Source: CAZRGV01 sp964599655
GTDB lineage: Bacteria > Planctomycetota > Planctomycetia > Isosphaerales > Isosphaeraceae
Reading direction: 5' to 3'
Length of the DNA: 13,804 bases
Assembly: GCA_964599655.1 (NCBI GenBank)
Contig: CAZRGV010000146.1
Coordinates: 1-13,804, forward strand
Shown here: positions 7,621 to 13,804 of the stretch, one piece after another
Layout of the letters: each line of letters opens with the position of its first letter
Position numbering within the stretch: position 1 is the stretch's first letter
The notes under the pieces: generated by a model
Told to the model about the DNA's origin: nothing
The model's database searches: none
What the model saw: the letters and a program-made list of their open reading frames with translations, nothing else
Translations under genes and position numbers: made by a program

Positions 7621-7639
7621 TCGGGGGCTCAAGCCCCGA
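7621..7639 (-). terminator. Gene-end hairpin over the stop codon, possible weak terminator
   Basis: TCGGGGGCTC and AAGCCCCGA fold into a 7-bp stem with one bulged base. The loop contains the TGA stop (7631-7629) of the minus-strand gene of unknown function. No T-run follows on the minus strand, so it is at most a partial or Rho-assisted terminator, and it could instead be a 3' stability hairpin. Confidence 0.3.
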
Positions 7640-9212
7640 GCGCCGCCCTCGTACGCTGGACGAGCGCGTTGTCCCGGTCTCCGGAGCCGGGCAGGAGAAA
7701 GAGACTGCTCGCCAGATAACGGTCGCGCCANNNNNNNNNNGTAGTAATCCTCCAGCGCCGCCGAGCTGTACTTGTAGTCGTGCGCGTCATTGCCCTTGAG
7801 GAAGACCAGCCGACGCGCGGCGTCGATCAGGTTTTTTGGGTCGCCTCCGGAGCGGAGGTAGGCCAGCGTCTTGCGGGCGGCCTTCATGCGGTCGCTGTTG
7901 ACCTCGGCGAAGATCTCCTCAATGGCCCCGGCACCCTTCTCCGAGGGGCTCTCCGGTTCCAGGCTCCCGAGGCTCATGTCCTGGACTTTACCCCGCCCGA
8001 CCATCGCTTGCCGGAACATCGGCAGGAATGCGGCATTCTGGAGCATCAGCAGCCGCCGCGTCAGGTCGTCGCTGCTGGCCTGGTAGGCGAAGTGAAGCGC
8101 GTTTGTCGAAGTGCCGGCGTGCAGCGACACGATCCCCGGCTGCCTCAGGATCAACTCTCCGGCCCCATCGAGCAACGCGTCCCAGATCGACTGGGGAGCC
8201 ACGCCTCGGTTGAGCAGCTCGACAACCTTCTCGGGCGCCTCCTGCTCGCTGCCGCCGTGCAAGACTTCCAGCAACTCGGCCGTGGCGTCGGAGTTCACGT
8301 CACCGCCCTTCCAGCCCTCATTGATCCGAGCGGCTCGCTCCTGGTTCTGTCGCCAGGGGCGATCGGCCGGATCGTCACGGTCGGCCGGATTACCGTCCTC
8401 GTGCATCAACAGGGCATACGCCAGCGACCGCAGGATCGGCTCGGCATGCTGGTAGCCAATGCACTGGAGCGTCCGATAACTATTGGACACATAAATCGCC
8501 TTGTGCCCAATTGAACGGAAATCCCTGGCGCCGAAGCGGAAGAACAGCTCGTAGATGTCGTTCATCCCGTCCGTACGAGCCAGGGCGGCGACGGCGGCAT
8601 CCGCGGCCCCTTCGTCCCATGTCTCCATCGCGTCGATGAACGCCTGCCGGGCCTTGCGAGCCGGTGGCACGGCCGACTCCTTCACCGGGGCCATCGTCCA
8701 GCCGCGTGCGCGGCAACAGGATGACGAACTCCTCGCCGCCGGTGCNNNNNNNNNNTCCAGCCGCGTTCGCGCTCGTCCTCGGCCTGCGACGACTTGAAGT
8801 AATCCAGAGCCCAGAAGATCGGCAGCCATCGGTCGGAGTCCGGCGAGTTGAGGCTGGCCAGGTGGGCCGAGTTCACGACGAGAACCGCATGGAACTTGAA
8901 GCCGACGTTCGGCCTCGGTTCAACGTTGCGAACACCGGCGAGCAGCAGGGCTGCGAGGATCTCGCGGTAGCCGGTCCCCCGTCGAATTCGGGACGCGACC
9001 TCCTCCAGCAAGCGATCGCGGGGGGTCTCCTCCAAGAGTCTCACCAGCGGCTCGATCTCGGGCTGGAGGCGGACAACGTTCGGGTCAAGCCGTGCCTCCT
9101 CGGCCGACACCGGCCGCAATCTCGAGAGAAACGCCAGGTCGCCAAGGCCCATCAGCGTGCCGCCCACCGCAGCCGACTTGAGCAAGCGGCGACGATCGAA
9201 GCGCGGAATCAT
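7629..9212 (-). CDS. Tat-exported protein of unknown function, broken by two assembly gaps
   Basis: I do not recognise a biochemical function. The N-terminus MIPRFDRRRLLKSAAVGG is a Tat signal, and GGGAGGA sits 6 bases before the ATG. The reading is continuous to Trp152 (GAACGCGGCTGG), is interrupted by stray bases and N at 8708-8755, and resumes in another frame as TMAPVKESAVPP. A second N run (7731-7740) again shifts frame: upstream ends LEDYY, downstream reads WRDRYLASSLFLLPGSGD and ends with TGA at 7629. Joined, it gives roughly 510 residues. Visible conserved-looking segments are VGFKFHAVLVVNSAH, DFRSIGHKAIYVSNS, QHAEPILRSLAYALL and LHAGTSTNALHFAYQ. The His-rich, helix-like pattern suggests an enzyme or cofactor-binding fold, but that is speculation. 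From memory, similar full-length proteins occur in planctomycetes. Confidence 0.8.
7731..7740. other. Assembly gap (10 N) inside a gene
   Basis: Ten N separate the codons for LEDYY (ending at 7741) from WRDRY (starting at 7730). Both flanks are good coding sequence of the same protein but are offset by one base in frame, so the true gap is not 10 nt. Homologues I recall have about five residues here, which would be about 15 nt. Confidence 0.9.
8708..8755. other. Stray GGDEF-coding bases plus assembly gap (10 N)
   Basis: The 11-bp sequence TCCAGCCGCGT occurs at 8697-8707 and again at 8756-8766. Between the copies are 38 bases plus ten N (8746-8755). On the minus strand those bases read TGGEEFVILLPR, the signature core of a GGDEF (diguanylate cyclase) domain, unrelated to the surrounding gene. 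Joining 8707 directly to 8767 restores an uninterrupted frame (ERERGWTMAPVKES). This is a contig-end artefact rather than a gene. Confidence 0.85.
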
Positions 9213-9258
9213 GATCGGTCCTCCCTGGTGCAGGTGCCACAGACATGTTGCGCGATCG

Positions 9259-9287
9259 ATTATCACGCGCCGAACGCGGGAAGATAA
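9259..9287 (-). promoter_or_regulatory. Candidate promoter for the 9212-7629 gene
   Basis: On the minus strand, TTATCT (9287-9282) and GATAAT (9264-9259) are separated by 17 bp. The -10 matches 5 of 6 consensus bases and the -35 matches 3. The start point would fall about 40 nt before the ATG at 9212. The two hexamers also contain the inverted words TTATC and GATAA. The 179-bp intergenic space allows an independent promoter. Confidence 0.3.
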
Positions 9288-9391
9288 CCCCATGGCGTCC
9301 CAATCGGACGTTTCAGAATGACGATCGATAGAGCGATCAACCGAGAAATTCTTCGAACAATAACACAGTCGAACCCTGATTTTCGTGACTC

Positions 9392-10885
9392 TCACTCTTC
9401 CGCGCTACGACGACCCATCCGCTCGGCGTTGGGTCCGGGCATCTGAGCATCCACCTCCTTCCGCCACGAGCGCAGGCGATCGCGAAGCCGACGGGCCACC
9501 TCAGGATGTTGCGCCGCCAGGTCCGTTTGCTCGGCGAGATCCTTGGCCAGGTCGTAAAGCTCGACGTGGTCGTCCTCGAAGTATTCCAGCAGCTTCCAGT
9601 GGCCGGAGCGCATCGCGCCAACGGGAGTCGTCGTGGGGTAGTAGTGTGGAAAGTGCCAGAACAGACCCTCGCGCCCCAGCCGGGCGCGAGGGTTTTCTAG
9701 CAGCGCCGCGAGGCTCACGCCGTCGGTCTTCTGGTCGTGTTCGAGTCCCGACATCTCGAGGATCGTCGGGAAGAGATCCATCGTGATGACGGGTTCGTGG
9801 GCAATGGCGCCGGCCGGGGTGTGACCGGGCCATCGGACGATCAAGGGGACCCGGATCCCCCCTTCGTACAGCGAACCCTTGCCGGATCGTAGCGGATGAT
9901 TCGACGTCACCGGCTCACCTCGAAACGCGTTGATATATCCGCCGTTGTCCGAGGCGAAGATCACGATCGTCTCCTCGGCGATCCCTCGTTCCTCGAGCCG
10001 CTTGAGAACACGGCCGACGCTCTCATCGAGGCTCTGGATCATCGCGGCGTAGGTCGCGTTCCGGTGATGCAGCCCTGGCTTGAGCCTGCGGCGGTAGCGT
10101 TCCACGAGCGGGGCCTTGGCCTCGATCGGCGTGTGGACGGCGTGGTGGGCCAGGTACAAAAAGAAGGGTTGATCCCCCGCGCGATCGATGACCTTCAAAG
10201 CCTCGTCGGTTAGCCGGTCGGTCAGGTACTCGCCGGGCTCGCCCCATTCCAGGTGGGGAACGTACCGGATCTCGTCCTCGGTCGAACCCCGACCGCGATA
10301 GGGAAAAAAGTGTGTGGCGGGGGCGCCCCAGAAGGTGCCGCCGATGTTGATGTCGAATCCCTGCGTCTCGGGGTAGTGCGTGGCTTGGCCAAGGTGCCAC
10401 TTGCCGACGATCGCGGTCCGATAGCCTGCCGATCGGAGAACCTCGGCAATCGTGATTTCCCGATGCGGAAGATCCGCCACCGTGATCGGCGGGACCAGCG
10501 CCCGGTTGCGCGGAGGATTATGTGATGACTCGTACCAGGTGGTTAAATGAAGTCGGGCCGGGTGCTTGCCGGTCATCAACGCCGCTCGAGTCGGCGAGCA
10601 GACCGGAGCCGCATAGGCATCGGTGAATCGGACCCCTTGCCGTGCGAGCCGGTCGAGGTTGGGTGTCTCGTGAAGGTCGGCGCCGTAGCAACCCAGGTCG
10701 GCCCAGCCGAGGTCGTCGGCGAGAATCAGGACGATGTTCGGCTGGCGAAACCCGTCCAACGCTCGGGGTTCGCCAGCCTGGATGACCAGCCAGGAGGACA
10801 ATCCGATCCAGAGAGCCAGACAAGTCACGCCTCGCCGAAATCCCATGGATGGGCTTCGGTGCGCGGAATCGGATCGATCCAGCAT
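9392..10885 (-). CDS. Secreted arylsulfatase (formylglycine-dependent, S1 type)
   Basis: This 497-aa type I sulfatase hydrolyses sulfate esters and acts outside the cytoplasm. The signature C-S-P-T-R (96-100) followed by AALMTGKHP supplies the Cys that becomes formylglycine. Asp57 and Asp58 (LADDLG) and Asp313-Asn314 (ASDNGG) are the expected calcium ligands. Lys162 and His164 (GKWHLG), His251 (HTP) and Lys336 complete the sulfate pocket. A hydrophobic signal runs from about 14 to 38. The start is uncertain: ATG 10885 is used, with GAGGAGG 14 bases upstream; TTG 10891 would be better spaced at 8, and ATG 10846 starts right at the signal peptide without a clear binding site. It lies 49 bp downstream of the oxidoreductase, probably in the same operon. 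The substrate is unknown; polysaccharide sulfate is likely. No maturation enzyme gene is in the window. Confidence 0.95.
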   Translation of the reverse strand: MLDRSDSAHRSPSMGFRRGVTCLALWIGLSSWLVIQAGEPRALDGFRQPNIVLILADDLGWADLGCYGADLHETPNLDRLARQGVRFTDAYAAPVCSPTRAALMTGKHPARLHLTTWYESSHNPPRNRALVPPITVADLPHREITIAEVLRSAGYRTAIVGKWHLGQATHYPETQGFDINIGGTFWGAPATHFFPYRGRGSTEDEIRYVPHLEWGEPGEYLTDRLTDEALKVIDRAGDQPFFLYLAHHAVHTPIEAKAPLVERYRRRLKPGLHHRNATYAAMIQSLDESVGRVLKRLEERGIAEETIVIFASDNGGYINAFRGEPVTSNHPLRSGKGSLYEGGIRVPLIVRWPGHTPAGAIAHEPVITMDLFPTILEMSGLEHDQKTDGVSLAALLENPRARLGREGLFWHFPHYYPTTTPVGAMRSGHWKLLEYFEDDHVELYDLAKDLAEQTDLAAQHPEVARRLRDRLRSWRKEVDAQMPGPNAERMGRRSAEE

Positions 10886-10934
10886 TGTCAACGGGATGTC
10901 CTCCTCGCGCAGCGACCACGCTTTCGACAATGGC

Positions 10935-12335
10935 TCAGAGGGACCAACCGTTCCGGAAATGGGGCATGAGGTACCGAGCGGCCTCCGGACAGTTGGTGAC
11001 CTGCATCGTCTCCGCGTCGTAGTCGATTGCCTGTCCCAGTCGGACGGCGACGTTCCCGAGCAACATGCTCTCCGTCAGCACCGCGGCGTAGTCGAAGTTG
11101 GACATCGGCGCGGGGCCGCCACGGATCGCGCGAACCCACTCTCGCTTCTGGTTCAGGTCACGATTGTCCCCTTCCAAACGCTCGATCGTGGGTTCCGGGG
11201 GCTTGTAATCCGCGAACTGGCCGGTCGGCAGGAGAACCTGCTCCATCCCGTAGTCGCTCGGCGAGTAGATCGAGCCATGCTCTCCGACGAGCAACGAGCC
11301 GCTATCAACGGGCGTCCGGCCGTGGAAGAGTTCCGGGTCGGGCAGGTTTCGCTCACCGTCGCGGGCCCCCTCGTACCAGGTGAGTTTCACCGGCGGACGG
11401 TCACCCCGCGCCGGGAACTCGTAGGTGATGGTCGCCCAGGCCGGATAGGTCTCGTTATTGATCTCTCCGCTCCTGGCCGAGACGCGGTGGGGATAGCCGA
11501 GCTGGAGCGCCATGAACGGCAAGTTGGCCGTGTGGCAGGCCATGTCGCCTAGCGAGCCGGTCCCGAAGTCCCACCAGCCTCGCCAATCGTGCGGGTGATA
11601 GACGGGATTGTACGGTCGTTCGGGTGCCGGGCCCAGCCAAAGGTTCCAGTGGACGTGGTCAGGAACCGGCGGCGTTTCGGTCGGCCGGGCGACGATGTCG
11701 GGAAAGANNNNNNNNNNCGTGGGTCTGGCCACAATGTCGGGTGCCTGCTTCCAATACTTGAACGGCCGGTTCGTCCAGACGTGGACCTCGCGCACCGGGC
11801 CGATCACGCCCGAGCGGATGATCTCCACGCCGCGGCGGAACCCGCTGTCGGCGGTCCCCTGGTTCCCCATCTGCGTGGCGACCTTGTTCTTCCGGGCCTC
11901 CTCCATCATCCGCCTCGCCTCGCCGACCGAGTGGGCCAGCGGCTTCTGGCAGTACACATGCTTGCCCCGCTTCATCGCCGCGATCGCGGCAACCGCGTGG
12001 GTGTGGTCGGGCGTGCTCACAACCACCGCGTCAATCTGCTTCTCCATCTCGTCGAGCAGCTTGCGGAAGTCGTGATACGTCTTCGCGCGGGGCAACTGCT
12101 CAGCCTTCTTCCCGAGGCGGCGATCATCGATGTCGCAGATCGCCACGACCTCACCGCACTGGGCGGCGTGGTCCGTGTCGCTGGAACCCTTGCCACCGAC
12201 ACCGATACAGGCGATACGGACTCGCTCGTTGGGTGAATCATCGGCGGCTCGCCCACGTCTCGAGACCGCCAGGAGACCGGCCGCCGTGGCGGTCGTGGTC
12301 ATCAGAAAGTGACGACGATGGATGCGACGCGACAT
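10935..12335 (-). CDS. Tat-exported Gfo/Idh/MocA family oxidoreductase
   Basis: The reading is 466 codons including four undetermined ones at an N gap. The start SRRIHRRHFLMTTTATAAG is a Tat signal (cleavage near GRA-ADD). The NAD(P)-binding Rossmann core follows: IACIGVGGKG (41-50), AICDID (65-70), VVVSTPDHTH (104-113) and CQKPLAHSV (129-137), where QKP replaces the more usual EKP. The C-terminal domain has the family segments WNLWLGPAPERPY, WRGWWDFGTG and LGDMACHTANLPF. Such proteins oxidise or reduce sugars and cyclitols; the substrate cannot be told. The segment PDIVARPT appears on both sides of the gap at 11708-11717, so the real protein is probably about 13 residues shorter. GAGGAG precedes the ATG by 8 bases. 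The sulfatase follows after 49 bp. Confidence 0.92.
   Translation of the reverse strand: MSRRIHRRHFLMTTTATAAGLLAVSRRGRAADDSPNERVRIACIGVGGKGSSDTDHAAQCGEVVAICDIDDRRLGKKAEQLPRAKTYHDFRKLLDEMEKQIDAVVVSTPDHTHAVAAIAAMKRGKHVYCQKPLAHSVGEARRMMEEARKNKVATQMGNQGTADSGFRRGVEIIRSGVIGPVREVHVWTNRPFKYWKQAPDIVARPTXXXXFPDIVARPTETPPVPDHVHWNLWLGPAPERPYNPVYHPHDWRGWWDFGTGSLGDMACHTANLPFMALQLGYPHRVSARSGEINNETYPAWATITYEFPARGDRPPVKLTWYEGARDGERNLPDPELFHGRTPVDSGSLLVGEHGSIYSPSDYGMEQVLLPTGQFADYKPPEPTIERLEGDNRDLNQKREWVRAIRGGPAPMSNFDYAAVLTESMLLGNVAVRLGQAIDYDAETMQVTNCPEAARYLMPHFRNGWSL
11708..11717. other. Assembly gap (10 N) inside the oxidoreductase gene
   Basis: Ten N lie between two copies of the codons for PDIVARPT (11741-11718 and 11702-11679). 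The copies differ at 6 of 24 bases and every difference is synonymous. Frame is preserved only because ten N plus two bases make twelve. The flanks are probably overlapping contig ends that were not merged. Confidence 0.9.
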
Positions 12336-12744
12336 CGCAAGGACTCCTCAAGGGCTCAGGTTCAAGAGTGAGCGGAATGGAATGCCATCCTCGGCCGCCT
12401 TCAGCGCCCGACCAGGAGAGCGCTCCGACCTTACCACGCCCAAGCCGCCCAGGCCAGCAGATCGATCGACGCCGAGCGATTCGATCGGCAGATCATTGCG
12501 CCATCCAGCACCATCGCGCGGACAGGCGGAGGACCCTCATGGCCCCTTTTATGGTTGCACCACATCACCACCGAGGTCTTCCACCATCAGGGAGATCGAA
12601 AAATACGCTAAAAATTTTCTTGGCGGTACAACCAGATGTCGCCCCGCACGCTGGTTCCAAGCCGCTCCGAGTGGAGACAGGACAGAACCTGGCCACTGAT
12701 CCGGCGGAACCAGAGGAAGGGATTTTGAAGCGCGGACCCGTGTG

Positions 12745-12765
12745 CTCGCCCCCGTGGCGGGCGAG
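12745..12765. other. 7-bp hairpin
   Basis: CTCGCCC (12745-12751) and GGGCGAG (12759-12765) pair perfectly around a 7-nt loop. No T-run follows on either strand. The role is unknown. Confidence 0.3.
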
Positions 12766-12780
12766 TTCCGAACGGACTAG

Positions 12781-12888
12781 CCTCAGCACACCGGAGGAAT
12801 CCATGATTCCGAAAAGGCGACGGTCGAGGCGGAGGCGCACGATCCTCCGCAGCCGCTCCTTGTAGCGGTCAAACAGGGCTGTGGGATC
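12781..12888 (-). pseudogene. Remnant of a planctomycete-type ECF sigma factor (region 2)
   Basis: On the minus strand this reads DPTALFDRYKERLRRIV, then RLRLDRRLFGIMDSSGVLR. It closely follows the start of region 2 in a large planctomycete ECF sigma family as I know it, which typically reads ALFERYRxRLRRMVRLRLDRRLxGRxDPSDVLQEA. Conservation stops where DVLQEA should follow (here GVLRLV), and the sequence then becomes unrelated. An in-frame TGA lies upstream (just beyond 12920), with no ATG, GTG or TTG between it and the fragment. Only about 35 of the usual 180-200 residues remain. It is a decayed or truncated copy and should not be functional. Confidence 0.6.
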
Positions 12889-13069
12889 GGGTGAAGTGCC
12901 GTCCGCAGTGGTTGAGCCGTGAGGAAGACTTCAAATAATGGAGGGTCTCCACACGAGCCCCTTTAGCCGCTGTCGCCACGCTTCGGCAGAGGCCCCCTTG
13001 GATATCGCGAAGATCCGGTGACAGTTCCGATCGAGAGGCGGGTCTCGTCCCCCAAAACCAGAGAAGCCC

Positions 13070-13107
13070 CTGCGCGACCCATGGGCCCTATCAGACGGAT
13101 CGCGCAG
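13070..13107 (-). terminator. Long-arm dyad downstream of the LTxxQ gene, possible terminator
   Basis: CTGCGCGA (13070-13077) and TCGCGCAG (13100-13107) pair perfectly over 8 bp around a 22-nt loop, which itself holds the palindrome CCCATGGG. It lies 48 bp beyond the stop of the minus-strand gene. On that strand GGGGCTTCTCTGG then TTTT follow, a poor T-tract, so intrinsic termination is only possible. Confidence 0.35.
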
Positions 13108-13154
13108 TGCGACTCAAGAACACTTACGAAATGGAATGCACAACACGAATCGCC

Positions 13155-13568
13155 CTATTTTGACGATGCCGCCTCCTTGCTGGGAGTCGAAGCCTTCGAC
13201 GTACCACCGCGACGTGAGGCTCGGCGTTGTTCGAGCAATTTCCGCTGCGCATCGGTGAGCACAGCCTCGCATTCGGCCATCTCTTTCGCCGTGAGTTCTT
13301 CGATCTGACGTTTTAGCTCGGCGATCTGCCCCTGATACTTCTCCCGGACCGCGTAAACCGCCTCTTTCTGGTCGGGGGTCAGGCCAATTTGTCCGAAGTA
13401 GGGAGGGACTCGTCGCGCCGGGTTGTAGGTCCGTGCGGCCTTCGCGGGGGTCGCCGGCTTCGGTCCACCGGCCGGATCATCCTCTTGGGCCCAGAGGCAC
13501 GCCGAGGCGAGCATCAGCACACTCAACGCCGACACCGAAAGCATGACGAAGCGCGCGTGTCGCAACAT
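13155..13568 (-). CDS. Exported LTxxQ-motif (Spy/CpxP-like) small protein
   Basis: This 137-aa exported protein has an N-terminal signal of about 26 residues (hydrophobic VMLSVSALSVLMLASACLWA); the ASAC segment is a weak lipobox, so it may be a lipoprotein or simply cleaved before QEDD. A Pro/Ala-rich spacer follows, then PPYFGQIGLTPDQ, a coiled-coil-prone helix (EKYQGQIAELKRQIEELTAKE) interrupted by the second motif LTDAQRKLLEQRR. Two LTxxQ-type motifs (LTPDQ, LTDAQ) spaced along helices are characteristic of Spy/CpxP periplasmic stress or chaperone proteins. The tail is Ser/Thr/Lys-rich. ATG 13568 is used because GAGGAG lies 9 bases upstream and it begins the signal; an in-frame start at 13616 would add 16 unneeded residues. 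Its function here is unknown. It is 819 bp upstream of the oxidoreductase and probably a separate transcript. Confidence 0.85.
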   Translation of the reverse strand: MLRHARFVMLSVSALSVLMLASACLWAQEDDPAGGPKPATPAKAARTYNPARRVPPYFGQIGLTPDQKEAVYAVREKYQGQIAELKRQIEELTAKEMAECEAVLTDAQRKLLEQRRASRRGGTSKASTPSKEAASSK

Positions 13569-13670
13569 CGCCCAACACTCCTCGCGAGTCCGGTCAGGAT
13601 ATGGTCGCCCGTCCAAGGCTGGACCGCGCCACGACGACCAGCTTTCGACACCATCGACTCGCGATTACCG

Positions 13671-13699
13671 TTCATACATCAGCAATCCGTGACAGGCAA
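13671..13699 (-). promoter_or_regulatory. Candidate promoter of the LTxxQ gene
   Basis: On the minus strand TTGCCT (13699-13694) and TATGAA (13676-13671) are 17 bp apart, each with 4 of 6 sigma-70 consensus bases. The start point would lie about 95 nt before the ATG at 13568. Confidence 0.35.
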
Positions 13700-13720
13700 G
13701 GATAATCCACGAATCCTTGC
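13696..13720. promoter_or_regulatory. Inverted repeat overlapping the -35, operator candidate
   Basis: GCAAGGAT (13696-13703) and ATCCTTGC (13713-13720) are perfect 8-bp arms around 9 bp. The left arm overlaps the candidate -35 hexamer of the LTxxQ gene, a position typical of a repressor or activator site. No regulator gene is visible in the window. Confidence 0.35.
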
Positions 13721-13756
13721 AAAAGTGCGAGACGTGTGGCGTGCGCGTCACGCGCG

Positions 13757-13804
13757 CAAAAACGCCACCGCCCCCGCGCTCGTGGGAGGAGCGAGGGGGC
13801 GGTG
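13757..13804 (-). terminator. Strong intrinsic terminator for a gene to the right
   Basis: CACCGCCCCC (13766-13775) pairs with GGGGGCGGTG (13795-13804). After one G/A mismatch, CGCTC pairs with GAGCG around a 7-nt loop. Read on the minus strand, the stem is followed by GCG and then TTTTT (13762-13758), a good Rho-independent terminator layout. It would end a minus-strand gene beyond the right edge. On the + strand the sequence after the stem lies outside the window. Confidence 0.7.

Larger units (their letters stand above)
12336..13154. other. 819-bp intergenic region with decayed material
   Basis: No intact gene is supported on either strand. From left to right it contains the oxidoreductase leader; an AT-rich island at about 12597-12620 (GAAAAATACG, TAAAAATTTTC) in otherwise GC-rich DNA, possibly a promoter, though no hexamer pair is convincing; a short hairpin at 12745-12765; an ECF sigma factor remnant at 12781-12888; and a long-arm dyad at 13070-13107. 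Frames read through it contain stops or lack start signals. Confidence 0.7.

Noticed and set aside
7594..8829. Annotating the two frames around the gaps (8829-7594 and 9395-8682) as separate genes
   Set aside because: They are halves of one protein: the first has the Tat signal and the second continues the same family sequence. The apparent starts and ends are gap artefacts.
8664..9287. Plus-strand 207-codon frame crossing the gap
   Set aside because: It is antisense to the supported Tat protein, crosses N, and has no motif.
12803..12865. 20-codon plus-strand ORF with GGAGG and a very Arg-rich product (MIPKRRRSRRRR...)
   Set aside because: It looked like a tiny basic leader peptide, but it is exactly antisense to the ECF sigma remnant, whose Arg/Leu codons produce the Arg run.
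12938..13021. 27-codon plus-strand ORF starting MEGLHTSPF with a weak GAGGAAG upstream
   Set aside because: It has no similarity I recognise, is very short, and lies in a decayed region with no downstream partner.

Overview
The window looks like a draft (probably metagenome- or short-read-derived) contig of a GC-rich Planctomycetota bacterium, most like the Isosphaeraceae. The evidence is the gene content: an arylsulfatase, a Tat-exported Gfo/Idh/MocA oxidoreductase, Tat-exported enolase-superfamily enzymes, a Tat-exported protein of unknown function whose sequence I associate with planctomycetes, and the remnant of a planctomycete-style ECF sigma factor. Three runs of exactly ten N mark unresolved joins, and each damages or distorts a gene.

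Layout. Positions 1-311 are a 128-bp tandem repeat (two full copies and a 55-bp partial) with three dyads per unit, followed by about 400 bp with no supported gene. On the + strand, 713-3631 encodes a tripartite tricarboxylate transporter (TTT): a single-chain substrate-binding lipoprotein fused to the small membrane subunit (TctC-TctB), then the large permease TctA. All other genes are on the - strand and meet tctA tail-to-tail, with 5 bp between stop codons. In transcription order they are an LTxxQ-type exported small protein (13568-13155); an 819-bp intergenic region with a decayed ECF sigma fragment; a Gfo/Idh/MocA oxidoreductase (12335-10935); a sulfatase (10885-9392); the Tat protein of unknown function (9212-7629, split by two assembly gaps); an alpha/beta-hydrolase esterase (7484-6312), overlapping by ATGA with a D-galactonate dehydratase-like enzyme (6315-5017); and a D-mannonate dehydratase-like enzyme (4974-3637). 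A strong hairpin at the right edge is probably the terminator of a gene beyond the window.

How the genes may work together (inference). The - strand set looks like a carbohydrate-decoration and sugar-acid catabolic locus. The sulfatase and esterase would remove sulfate and acyl groups, the oxidoreductase would act on a sugar, and two acid-sugar dehydratases with Tat-like signals would make 2-keto-3-deoxy-aldonates outside the cytoplasm. The convergent TTT transporter is a reasonable candidate for importing the acidic product. The most novel points are the TctC-TctB fusion, which seems to replace the first TctB helix with the binding domain, and the pairing of exported acid-sugar dehydratases with that transporter.

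Assembly notes. The gap at 8746-8755 carries a 38-base stray piece encoding a GGDEF-domain motif, and removing it restores the reading frame. The gap at 7731-7740 hides a few codons and shifts the frame. The gap at 11708-11717 lies between two near-identical, synonymously diverged copies of the same eight-residue segment.
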